A stretch of DNA of 64,000 nt, from contig CBDEGO010000006.1 of the NCBI GenBank assembly GCA_965237995.1, positions 62,001 through 126,000 on the forward strand, read 5' to 3'. Below are positions 9,333 through 16,167 of the stretch, piece by piece (within the stretch, counting starts at the first letter, position 1; the number at the start of each line of letters is the position of its first letter). The position numbers and the translations under genes were made by a program. The notes under the pieces are model-generated. The model ran no database searches and was not told where the DNA came from. It saw only the letters and a program-made list of their open reading frames with translations. This DNA comes from JAAELZ01 sp965237995 (lineage in GTDB: Bacteria > Pseudomonadota > Gammaproteobacteria > Arenicellales > Poriferihabitantaceae).

Positions 9333-9641
9333 ATGAAAAATGTCCTTTTAAAATTAACTAAGCTGATTATACCAAGTAATTGTGGAGACCCATCTTCCTA
9401 CCATATTAATAAATCTCATAATGACTTTTGGCATCACATGCAGCAATGCGAAATAAAAGCTAAGCAATACCGATCATTGTCAAAGACAGGAAAAGATAGC
9501 TTAATGTACAACAATATCTTGCAGTCCAAAGAGCGAGAATTACGGCATAAAGCTGAAATGGCTGCTATGAAAAAAAGAGTTAATACAGAACTAGCAGCAA
9601 AACTTAACACTGACCCAACTCATAGCATCGCACCCCAATAA
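9333..9641 (+). CDS. Small basic protein, unknown function
   Basis: 102 residues from ATG at 9333 (a TTG at 9303 would add ten residues). Residues 40-90 are helical and charged, with His, Lys and Glu rich text (KSHNDFWHHMQQCEIKAKQY), suggesting a soluble helical protein. No family recognised. An intrinsic terminator follows within 30 bp, which supports expression. The ribosome binding site is poor, so the start is uncertain. Confidence 0.5.
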   Translation: MKNVLLKLTKLIIPSNCGDPSSYHINKSHNDFWHHMQQCEIKAKQYRSLSKTGKDSLMYNNILQSKERELRHKAEMAAMKKRVNTELAAKLNTDPTHSIAPQ

Positions 9642-9668
9642 CCGCATCATCGTATGCGCCCAACCTAA

Positions 9669-9692
9669 AGCACTTCAACGAAGTGCTTTTTC
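9669..9692 (+). terminator. Rho-independent terminator
   Basis: AGCACTT (9669-9675) and AAGTGCT (9681-9687) form a perfect 7-bp stem with loop CAACG, followed by TTTTTC. It ends the small basic protein gene. Confidence 0.88.
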
Positions 9693-9709
9693 ATTTTCCC
9701 TTTATCCTA

Positions 9710-9750
9710 AAGTAAATCTGATTCCGCTTTTAGCGGATGATGATTTACTT
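9710..9750. repeat. Two-tier inverted repeat (9-bp outer, 6-bp inner stem)
   Basis: Outer arms AAGTAAATC (9710-9718) and GATTTACTT (9742-9750) pair perfectly. Inner arms TCCGCT (9723-9728) and AGCGGA (9732-9737) pair around TTT. The two tiers are separated by TGAT on both sides. No T-run follows, so it is not a normal terminator. Its layout matches the unrelated-sequence hairpin at 10583-10619. Confidence 0.8.
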
Positions 9751-9833
9751 ATGACTTATTTGGCGTTCCTTTGGGCGGGAGTGGTCGCCGAAAACCCCGA
9801 CAGTACAAACCACCGGGGTAAATCAGTTATTGG

Positions 9834-9962
9834 CTAGCTACTAATCCTTTCTAGTAAAGTATAGCCAGTGTACAGCAGTGACCCTAGCAATGTACCCGAT
9901 ACCAGAATAAACAATACAGCTGGTATGACGTAGCCGTTACGGGCTCTCCTTACATTGTTCAT
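9834..9962 (-). CDS. Small single-pass membrane protein (42 residues)
   Basis: A short open frame from ATG 9962 to TAG 9834. It begins MNNVRRARNGY (three Arg, cytoplasmic side) and continues with one hydrophobic helix of about 20 residues (VIPAVLFILVSGTLLGSLLY) and a short polar tail. It starts 16 bp after the stop of the 95-residue gene on the same strand. No clear ribosome binding site, so expression may depend on coupling. The charge distribution and hydrophobicity are unlikely by chance but not decisive. The size fits entry-exclusion, holin-like or type I toxin peptides, none of which can be assigned. Confidence 0.45.
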   Translation of the reverse strand: MNNVRRARNGYVIPAVLFILVSGTLLGSLLYTGYTLLERISS

Positions 9963-9978
9963 GATTTTTTGTTAATAA

Positions 9979-10266
9979 TTATTCTGCGGAATCAAAAACG
10001 ATATTCTTCGTTTTCTCTGGATTATCCATTTCCCAGTGATTCACCGCAACCAAGTCACCCTCTGCAGGCGATTCCCTCTTTTCAATCTCATCGCGTACAA
10101 TGGCCTCAAGATATGCGACCGGATTATTTTGCGATAAGACCCACAAGGCAAACCTTCCCTGCTTCGATCGAACCTTCCTAAGTGCTGCATTGTGCAAAGC
10201 ATAGCGAGCGCTGCGATACTTACTCGATAACTCTCGTAATTCATCGTCTTTTCCTGAGATATTCAT
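9979..10266 (-). CDS. Small soluble protein of the plasmid backbone, unknown function
   Basis: 95 residues, helical, starting MNISGKDDELRELSSKYRSARYAL; a basic patch RKVRSKQGRF lies in the middle. No signal peptide and no family recognised. It is adjacent to the origin-like non-coding region and read away from it, as copy-control or mobilisation accessory genes often are (inference). No strong ribosome binding site is visible. Confidence 0.5.
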   Translation of the reverse strand: MNISGKDDELRELSSKYRSARYALHNAALRKVRSKQGRFALWVLSQNNPVAYLEAIVRDEIEKRESPAEGDLVAVNHWEMDNPEKTKNIVFDSAE

Positions 10267-10407
10267 ATTGTTTGAATTAGTAATTTAGAAGCCATATCTA
10301 GTGAGGTTAAATCTATGGTGGTATTCCAGTGCTCATATATTTAGCTTTAGCGGATTACGCTCCCTCATTGACCATCACGCGCAAGTGAGTCAAGGGTTCT
10401 GAGCGCT

Positions 10408-10443
10408 GCTTTTGTGCGCAGCGTAGCAAAGCACCACAAAAGC
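10408..10443. repeat. 9-bp inverted repeat with overlapping inner dyad
   Basis: GCTTTTGTG (10408-10416) and CACAAAAGC (10435-10443) are perfect complements separated by 18 nt. A competing hairpin, CGCTGC (10404-10409) with GCAGCG (10418-10423), overlaps the left arm. The two structures exclude each other. Inverted repeats of this kind flank nick sites in several oriT regions, but no known nic consensus is seen. Confidence 0.6.
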
Positions 10444-10582
10444 CAGTGAACGGCCCTTTACGCGCTGAGCATGTTGGTACAATGGGAGAGTGATACGGTA
10501 AGCGCCAATTAGGTATCCGTTGCCAGTAATAGAAAAAGGCGACCACCCTGGGCGGGGAATTTCAGCACGCCAAATGTCACCT

Positions 10583-10619
10583 CGTATTCGATGCCACCTA
10601 GCAGGTGGTTGAGAATACG
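10583..10619. repeat. Two-tier inverted repeat (7-bp outer, 6-bp inner stem)
   Basis: CGTATTC (10583-10589) pairs with GAATACG (10613-10619), and inner CCACCT (10594-10599) with AGGTGG (10603-10608) around AGC. Four unpaired bases on each side (GATG and TTGA) separate the tiers. Same architecture as 9710-9750 with unrelated sequence. Confidence 0.8.
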
Positions 10620-10674
10620 AACAGGATAGTTGTTAATTAATAACGGAGAAATTTTTGATAAAAATATACTTGCC

Positions 10675-10690
10675 GTTCGGACGTCCGAAC
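10675..10690. promoter_or_regulatory. Perfect 16-bp palindrome, putative protein-binding site
   Basis: GTTCGGACGTCCGAAC is completely self-complementary with no spacer. It lies in the non-coding region, away from any start codon, so it may be a partition or replication-control site instead of a promoter operator. No binding protein can be assigned. Confidence 0.55.
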
Positions 10691-10942
10691 ACCTGACAAT
10701 AAAACGTAAAATTTTGCGATTTAAGCCCCCTCTTTTTCTAAATCACATAGAACTATAATTTAGTTCTGAAAAGGCATCACAGGTCAATTTTGAAAGCCTC
10801 AGCGCTTCTCAAAATATCAATTCAAATCTAATTAATTAAGAACCAGCTAATCACCATTGGTGAACTTCTTTTTGAACAAGGAAGGCACAACACATCGGAT
10901 TATGCAGATGTGGTGCCTGGTCTTGTGAAAAATAAAAAAGGT

Positions 10943-10959
10943 ATCCGCTAAAAGCGGAT
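10943..10959. repeat. 7-bp hairpin sharing its stem sequence with the hairpin at 9710-9750
   Basis: ATCCGCT and AGCGGAT pair around AAA. The core TCCGCTAAAAGCGGA is the exact reverse complement of TCCGCTTTTAGCGGA at 9723-9737, so the same stem occurs in opposite orientation 1.2 kb apart. Confidence 0.75.
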
Positions 10960-10968
10960 TCATATCAA

Positions 10969-11276
10969 CGCGGGGCGTCGACCCGAACTTGTCCATGAAC
11001 GAAGTGAATGGGTACAAGTGCGAGCGTCCGACTTCGCTTCTTTCAATCGAAATTGAACACGCATTAGCGTGGTCAATGAGATCAAGGCAAGGTTGGCACC
11101 AGTGGACATTTCCACTACGCCAACTGGTTCCCCACCCTAGTGGGGATGCCGCAGCCCTTATCACAGTCTCTGAACTATCCACTACTCAATGCCTATTAAG
11201 GTGTTTAGTATGGTAGTTTAGATAAGATAAGGGTGAGAGGGGCGAAGTCGGACGCGTAGCAGGACGACGCCCCGCG
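10969..11276. other. Nested long inverted repeats enclosing a chain of small hairpins; candidate oriT or structured RNA
   Basis: Outer arms: CGCGGGGCGTCG (10969-10980) with CGACGCCCCGCG (11265-11276), 12/12 complementary. Second arms: GCGTCCGACTTCGC (11024-11037) with GCGAAGTCGGACGC (11242-11255), 14/14. Between the left arms, ACTTGTCCAT (10987-10996) pairs with ATGG and ACAAGT (11008-11019). Inside the roughly 200-nt loop, hairpins follow head to tail at 11042-11057, 11058-11071, 11092-11124 (two-part stem GTTGGC/GCCAAC and AGTGG/CCACT) and 11130-11145 (CCCCAC/GTGGGG). Such large arms about 200 bp apart recall the oriT of pAD1, a MOBC plasmid (from memory), and a MOBC-like relaxase is encoded nearby. 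A non-coding RNA is the main alternative. Confidence 0.5.
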
Positions 11277-11476
11277 AACCAGTGAGTTAGTGTTTATGTG
11301 GGATACCAGCAAAAACGCGTTGTCGCATGTTGTTCGTTTCTATAAACGAACTAGCAGGCGAACCAGTAAAAACGGGCTTAGATCATGTGATAAGTCTGTT
11401 TTGAATCAGAGTAAAGCTAGAGTTGAGAGATTACGAGTAACTACAGCTTTTGCGAATTCCCCTTATTCTTTGATGA

Positions 11477-11494
11477 GTGTCGGTTAACCGACAC
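11477..11494. promoter_or_regulatory. 18-bp perfect palindrome, candidate parS site (copy 1)
   Basis: GTGTCGGTTAACCGACAC is fully self-complementary. The central 16 bp recur exactly at 13139-13154, at the end of parB. It lies 22 bp after the rep stop codon. No T-run follows on either strand, arguing against a terminator. Two identical palindromes flanking rep and the iterons, one touching parB, fit a ParB-binding centromere (inference). Confidence 0.55.
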
Positions 11495-11515
11495 CCTTCA
11501 GTTGTACACAGGTTT

Positions 11516-12850
11516 TCATTTTGATCGAATTGCAGCGGCCAAGGTTTCCTTCGGTACTTCAAGCGAATTTTTTCGAGCATGGTGATTTAGCCATTCACTA
11601 AATGACGCCTGCTTGTTGTCTCGTTGGTATATTTTATACAGACTATATTGAAAGTCTGATGTTTCTTTTACTGGTACTTTTGGAACTATCTTGATCTTTT
11701 CTAAGTACGCTTTTTTTATGTCGCGTTGTTCAGCTTTTGGCAAATTGTTATACCACTGCATAACAATTTTCTTCTGAGAGTCCTGATATTTAGTACGTAG
11801 CGCGGCCACCGATTCTTCCAACTTTCGTTGTTCATGTTCAATGCTAGAGTTCGCGGCACGAGCTTTAATCTCTTTACGGGTATCTTGTTCTTTTGTCGTC
11901 CACCCCTCTTTCATGGCTTTCACGATTAGGCCAGCGCCCACAGCTTTGCCTTTGGCGTGATTTTCGATTGCGATATCCATAGCAATCCTAACTTTATTTT
12001 CACCATATTGCGCAAGCCAACCTTGAATTGCTTTGTTGGAAACATTGCTAATTCCGATGGTGGCGAGTTCAGACAAAATGGTTGTGATTGGACTATCATC
12101 ATTCTTGTCTTTTGAAACAGCTTCGTTTTGTTCCTTCGATGTAATAGTGCATTGGATTGCTTCCACTGCCCGTCCATTTTTTATCTTCAAGTATTCAACA
12201 TGGATATCCGTTTTTAGGTTTGTTTGTTCAAATGCAGGTTTAAGAATTTTGTAGTCAAGATTATTAAATCGGTCATACGTCTTCATATCTTGCACGCCAA
12301 GGTAGAGACGTAGATCATCAATATAGATCGTTCTTTTACCAATTCGTTGGTATTGTTTCATTAGCTCATAGATACGCATGGCGTATCCCGTGCTGAGCGA
12401 GAAAAATACTTCGATGTTAATGCGTGTGTATTGCTTTAGCGCAATAAGATAAGGAATCATTTTCTTACTGATCTCAACGTCCACCATCCTCTGTGCTGGA
12501 TCATATTCGACGCTCGCTACCAAGTTCGCCTGTAACAGCTTTCCCGTATTCAAATCACGAATATCAATTTTTCTGCTGCGTAGACGATCTGTGATTTCTT
12601 CCATTTCCTCATAAATTGAATGGGTGGATACCCCCGCAATTTTCATTAATTCCTGTATGCGAATACGGAACACGTTTTGTTCAGGCTTCTTCGGATTCAC
12701 CTCTGAAGCCGCCCAATGGAATATTCTCTGTTCCTGTTTTGTGGCCCGGTAGTATGCTTCTACTAAATAGTTGTGCTTACGTAGCGATTTGATTCGTGGA
12801 GTTCGAACAACTTTGACGGATGACTTTTTTGTGGCGTGGCGTTTTGCCAT
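11516..12850 (-). CDS. Plasmid replication initiator, Rep_3/RepB family
   Basis: 444 residues. The N-terminal half carries the paired winged-helix signature of Rep_3 initiators: KHNYLVEAYYRATKQEQRIF near residues 25-45 and YAMRIYELMKQYQR near 155-168, then a YLGV..Y.RFNNLDYKILKPA segment. Such proteins bind iterons to open a theta origin. About 170 residues of extra helical C-terminus (charged, coiled) make it longer than the usual 250-350. The array of iterons 81-200 bp upstream is the expected target. No obvious defect is seen, so the replicon may still be functional, which would be unusual inside a chromosome. Repressor-like autoregulation through the inverted iteron at 12931 is plausible. 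Confidence 0.85.
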   Translation of the reverse strand: MAKRHATKKSSVKVVRTPRIKSLRKHNYLVEAYYRATKQEQRIFHWAASEVNPKKPEQNVFRIRIQELMKIAGVSTHSIYEEMEEITDRLRSRKIDIRDLNTGKLLQANLVASVEYDPAQRMVDVEISKKMIPYLIALKQYTRINIEVFFSLSTGYAMRIYELMKQYQRIGKRTIYIDDLRLYLGVQDMKTYDRFNNLDYKILKPAFEQTNLKTDIHVEYLKIKNGRAVEAIQCTITSKEQNEAVSKDKNDDSPITTILSELATIGISNVSNKAIQGWLAQYGENKVRIAMDIAIENHAKGKAVGAGLIVKAMKEGWTTKEQDTRKEIKARAANSSIEHEQRKLEESVAALRTKYQDSQKKIVMQWYNNLPKAEQRDIKKAYLEKIKIVPKVPVKETSDFQYSLYKIYQRDNKQASFSEWLNHHARKNSLEVPKETLAAAIRSK

Positions 12851-12930
12851 ATTGTTTTGTTACTTAAGATCATGGTAACAAAAGAACTCCACAAGTAAAG
12901 AGATAGGAGTTGTGCATAACTCGTCTCATA

Positions 12931-13050
12931 CGACTCCAATTTCCGGAGCATTTAAAAGAATGATCTTCCGGAAAGCGGAGTCGAGTCGTTCCGGAAAGTG
13001 GTGTTGTATACACCGGAAAACGGAGTCGTATTTTCCGGAAATTGGAGTCG
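12931..13050. repeat. Iteron array of the plasmid replication origin
   Basis: Four direct 18-bp units with consensus TTCCGGAAAnnGGAGTCG begin at 12966, 12989, 13011 and 13033, a period of 22-23 bp or about two helical turns. A fifth unit is inverted at 12931-12948, nearest the rep gene, where an operator would lie. TGTGCATAA at 12911-12919 differs by one base from a DnaA box. The AT-rich stretch 13060-13130 beside the array could be the unwinding region. Iterons directly upstream of a Rep_3 gene mark a theta-type origin. Confidence 0.88.
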
Positions 13051-13138
13051 AATCCCCGTCAGGAAGCTTTACTATAAGGAAAAAAGATGGTCGAAATTGT
13101 AAACATTAAATAAATACAACAGAGCGTTGTTGTGTATA

Positions 13139-13154
13139 TGTCGGTTAACCGACA
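13139..13154. promoter_or_regulatory. 16-bp perfect palindrome, candidate parS site (copy 2)
   Basis: TGTCGGTTAACCGACA matches the centre of the palindrome at 11477-11494. It overlaps the last codons and the TAA of parB. Partition sites commonly sit beside parB on plasmids. Binding by this ParB is inferred, not shown. Confidence 0.55.
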
Positions 13155-13978
13155 CTTGCACCTTTTCCTTTAAGCGCTGTAACTATACGCCGTTGCAAAC
13201 CTTTTACTTGGTTGGCGCTCTCCATCTCGAATATGGCGACTTTCTCTAGTTTAGTGACAGCAGACTCCAGAGAGCGTATGGCCTTCTCAGTTTCGCTGAT
13301 ATCAAGCGAAGCCTTATTGCCTTTCTTAACTTGTTTGGTATCCGCTGTAGTCAATAGTCCGCTACGAGCACGCGCCCACAAGGAGCGTTGTTTCTGTGGG
13401 TCGCGTTCTTGAGCTATGATCACTAGATGAGTTTTTGAAACATTAGGGTAATCAACTAACTCTTCTAAGATATCTCCAGGTAGGTCCGTAATCCGAATAA
13501 TTTCATTGACGGTGGTACGCTTCTTACCAACAATTTGACCTACCTGCGCTTGACTGTAGCCACGTAAAGACATGAGGCTCTTGTACGCCAATGCTTCCTC
13601 AAGAGGTGAGAGGCCTTCTCGTTGCACATTTTCTATCAACGATATTTCAGCATTATTAACTTCCTTTTTAAGGATGCCTTCAATTTCCTTATATCCAAGT
13701 AGTTTAGTGGCCCGCCACCGCCGCTCTCCGGCGATTATTCTATAACGCCGTGTATCATCTGGATCGATCTCAACGATGATGGGTTGCAGCTGTCCATATC
13801 GTTTTATACTTTCTGCGAGGCTAGCAATCTTTGAGTTCTCGAATTTTGTGCGAGGCTGGTGTTTTCCAGGAGATAAATCTTTAACACTAAAGGCGCTGAT
13901 GCGATTCATTTTAGGGCGTAGTGCAAACGATGCCGCCTGAGCATCTTCTAAATTGATCTTGGGTTCTGCTTTACTCAT
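13145..13978 (-). CDS. parB: ParB-family centromere-binding partition protein
   Basis: 277 residues. The ParB/Spo0J nuclease-like domain is clear: LSPGKHQPRTKF (about 52-63), then RYRIIAGERRWRATKLLGY with the GERRWRA box near 96-102, then NAEISLIENVQREGLSPLEEA. A helix-turn-helix follows (GYSQAQVGQIVGKKRTTVNE, about 147-166), then a Lys-rich C-terminal dimerisation region. It should bind parS and act with ParA in plasmid segregation. The start overlaps the parA stop by 4 bp, so the pair is co-translated. The palindrome at its 3' end is the best parS candidate. Confidence 0.9.
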   Translation of the reverse strand: MSKAEPKINLEDAQAASFALRPKMNRISAFSVKDLSPGKHQPRTKFENSKIASLAESIKRYGQLQPIIVEIDPDDTRRYRIIAGERRWRATKLLGYKEIEGILKKEVNNAEISLIENVQREGLSPLEEALAYKSLMSLRGYSQAQVGQIVGKKRTTVNEIIRITDLPGDILEELVDYPNVSKTHLVIIAQERDPQKQRSLWARARSGLLTTADTKQVKKGNKASLDISETEKAIRSLESAVTKLEKVAIFEMESANQVKGLQRRIVTALKGKGASVG

Positions 13979-14730
13979 AGCAATTGCATTAAATATTTAG
14001 CCAAATTTTCATACTCTTTTTTACCCGGTGCTACTTTGCGCATAGTAAAAACAGATTGCATAGAACGTGCTGCCCGGTTGTAAAATGTAGAAAGTGGAAT
14101 CGGCTCGAATACAGGCGCAATAGCGCCATATTTTTCCTTCATTTCCACAAGCGTTAGCTTATCCTCTACTTTGCGTTTATCGTAAACAGTCGGAAGAAAC
14201 CCAGCGACCTCAAGGCGTGGGTTAACGCTTTGACTAAGTTTGCTAATCGTATCGAGAAGTCCATCGATCCCATCTAGGCTACTTTTTTCGGTTTTGACAG
14301 GAATAATGACGTAGTCTGCTGCACCAAGTGCGTTGCGTGTTACTTTTGTAATTCCGGGTGCGGTATCTATCAATATGAAGTCATACTGATGTTTGATGCC
14401 TTCAAGCATTTGGTTTAGTCGCGAAAAATCCATGTCCAGCACATCATCTACAGTGCGTAATAAATCGCTTCCAGGGATCAAAGAGGGATTAGCTGCAATC
14501 ACAGTGTCACCAAGTAAAGTCTTTCCCGAAAAATTATGCGCTAACGTTTTTCCTTTACTAGATAATACAGTGGAGTTATATCCTCGATTCGTTGTTAAAT
14601 TGCACTGTGGGTCCGAGTCAATCATTAAAACACGACAACCCATTGAGCTTAGGGCGTCTGCTAAATTAGAGGTTGTGGTTGTCTTGGCGACGCCACCCTT
14701 TTGATTTGCTAGTGCAATTACATTTGTCAT
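13975..14730 (-). CDS. parA: ParA-family partition ATPase
   Basis: 251 residues with the deviant Walker A motif KGGVAKTTTT at residues 11-20, the A' region IDSDPQCNLT near 38-47 and a Walker B-like FILIDTAPG near 117-125. This is the short ParA form without an N-terminal helix-turn-helix, so autoregulation by ParA itself is less likely than by ParB. It forms an operon with parB. It is transcribed divergently from the phospholipase operon, across 238 bp in which I see no sharp regulatory site. Confidence 0.92.
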   Translation of the reverse strand: MTNVIALANQKGGVAKTTTTSNLADALSSMGCRVLMIDSDPQCNLTTNRGYNSTVLSSKGKTLAHNFSGKTLLGDTVIAANPSLIPGSDLLRTVDDVLDMDFSRLNQMLEGIKHQYDFILIDTAPGITKVTRNALGAADYVIIPVKTEKSSLDGIDGLLDTISKLSQSVNPRLEVAGFLPTVYDKRKVEDKLTLVEMKEKYGAIAPVFEPIPLSTFYNRAARSMQSVFTMRKVAPGKKEYENLAKYLMQLL

Positions 14731-14968
14731 ATATCCTTATGATTGTGCAGAATAGAGAATTTTGAACAAATGCTCTATGCAGGTCGCAATAATTCGAAAC
14801 TGTCTGACGCTTTTTGATTCTGTTTAACGCAAAAACTTGAGCTTTGCTTTTATCCAGGAAAGAATCGAACAAACGAACGTTTCTAATAATATAATTATCA
14901 TACCATACACAGTGAAATTGAAAGAATGCTGTAGGTGGATTTATAACGAGGAATGAAACGAAATCTCA

Positions 14969-16105
14969 ATGAAAGAGAAAAACAACAATCAAATCGGATT
15001 AGCATTATCAGGGGGTGGCTTTAGGGCAGTGGCATTTCATCTTGGTTGTTTACGGGCTTTAAACTCACTCGATATCCTTAAGGACGTCAAAGTTATATCA
15101 ACTGTGTCGGGTGGGAGCTTAGTTGGATCTATGTACCAAATGGAGAAAGGTACGTTCGAAGAGTTTGATAAACGTGTTCTTAATCTGTTGGAAAAGGGGT
15201 TAACCAAACCGTTTATAAAAACATGTTTGCATACCAGTTCAGGAATTGAGGTTGTTGTTTGTTTGGCTTCTTTATTGGTGAACAATATTTCGAGAGCACT
15301 GTTCAATTCAGGTGCTCAAAATACTGATATAAGGCTTCGCAGATTTGCGAGTAGAACAACAGTTTTACAAGAAGCATTAGAGACAGAGTTGTTTAGAGGA
15401 GAATTACTCTCAAATCTGAAATCAGAGAAACCTTTGTTGATTATCAATGCAACGGAGTTGCAAACAGGTGCTGCATTTTATTTCTCACCTAAAGATTCTG
15501 GATCATGGCGGTTTGGGCGAGTTACGGACAAGGATATTCCATTGTCTTTGGCGGTCGTAAGTTCTGCTGCATATCCATTGCTTTTGCCAGCAATCGAACA
15601 AGATTTTTTATTTGAAAATGATTCTGGAGGGATAGAAATAAAACGGGTAGTACTATCCGATGGAGGTGTCTACGATAACCTTGGTTTATCTCCACTTTGG
15701 CCAGATCGTGACCCAAATATCAGCCTAAATGCATCCGATTTGGATTCAATTATTTGCTGTCGGGCTGGATATGGGTTGCGGTATGGAGATACTAAACCCT
15801 TTGTTGCTTCTCGACTTTTTAGCTCCTTTGAAACAATGCACTCTCGTATCCAAAACTCTGGAATAAAAAGACTATTTGATCTTAAAGACAATGGGATCAT
15901 TAAGAATGTAGTGCTGCCATTTCTTGATCAAAGGGATAACTTGATCGAAGAATTTCCGCCTGACTTTATATCTAGAGAAGAAGTGTCAGCCTATCCCACC
16001 AATTTCAAACCGATGTCACAGGAATGGATAAATAAATTAACGAAAAGAGGAGAGCAATTAACTACAGCTATGGTACTCCAGCACGCCCCGCAATTACTTC
16101 GCTAG
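14969..16105 (+). CDS. Patatin-like phospholipase, probable immune effector
   Basis: 378 residues. The oxyanion-hole motif LSGGGFRA lies at 13-20, the nucleophile region STVSGGSLVG has Ser47 in a V-S-G-G context, and the catalytic Asp is in LSDGGVYDNLG at Asp231. All three patatin elements are therefore present. No signal peptide, so it acts in the cytoplasm, probably on the inner membrane. Patatin-like enzymes are known effectors of CBASS (CapV, CapE), where membrane damage aborts infection. Here it heads an operon with an MBL protein and an E2-E1-JAB fusion, with 62 bp to the next gene. The effector role is inference from context; no cyclic-nucleotide synthase is present to activate it. Confidence 0.85.
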   Translation: MKEKNNNQIGLALSGGGFRAVAFHLGCLRALNSLDILKDVKVISTVSGGSLVGSMYQMEKGTFEEFDKRVLNLLEKGLTKPFIKTCLHTSSGIEVVVCLASLLVNNISRALFNSGAQNTDIRLRRFASRTTVLQEALETELFRGELLSNLKSEKPLLIINATELQTGAAFYFSPKDSGSWRFGRVTDKDIPLSLAVVSSAAYPLLLPAIEQDFLFENDSGGIEIKRVVLSDGGVYDNLGLSPLWPDRDPNISLNASDLDSIICCRAGYGLRYGDTKPFVASRLFSSFETMHSRIQNSGIKRLFDLKDNGIIKNVVLPFLDQRDNLIEEFPPDFISREEVSAYPTNFKPMSQEWINKLTKRGEQLTTAMVLQHAPQLLR

Positions 16106-16167
16106 ACGGCTTGAAATATTGTTTCCACCGCCTCATATTAGCAAAATCTATAGGAAAAGGATGATTT

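Larger units (their letters stand above)
10267..11515. other. 1.25-kb non-coding, structure-rich region beside the replication genes
   Basis: No convincing coding frame in either strand; the open frames here have atypical composition and no ribosome binding sites. The region holds at least eight inverted repeats, listed separately: 10408-10443, 10583-10619, 10675-10690, 10943-10959, the nested structure 10969-11276, and the palindrome 11477-11494. Position between the rep gene and backbone genes, together with this density of dyads, suggests cis-acting plasmid functions such as oriT, partition sites or a structured RNA. Confidence 0.6.

Noticed and set aside
10355..11182. Open frames of 63, 75 and 111 residues in the non-coding region
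   Set aside because: They overlap the inverted repeats, read across them and show no ribosome binding sites or protein-like patterns.
11477..11494. Palindrome as an intrinsic terminator for rep
   Set aside because: No run of T follows on either strand, and the same palindrome occurs on the parB stop codon.
13205..14704. Plus-strand open frames inside parA and parB
   Set aside because: They are shadows of the clear minus-strand partition genes.
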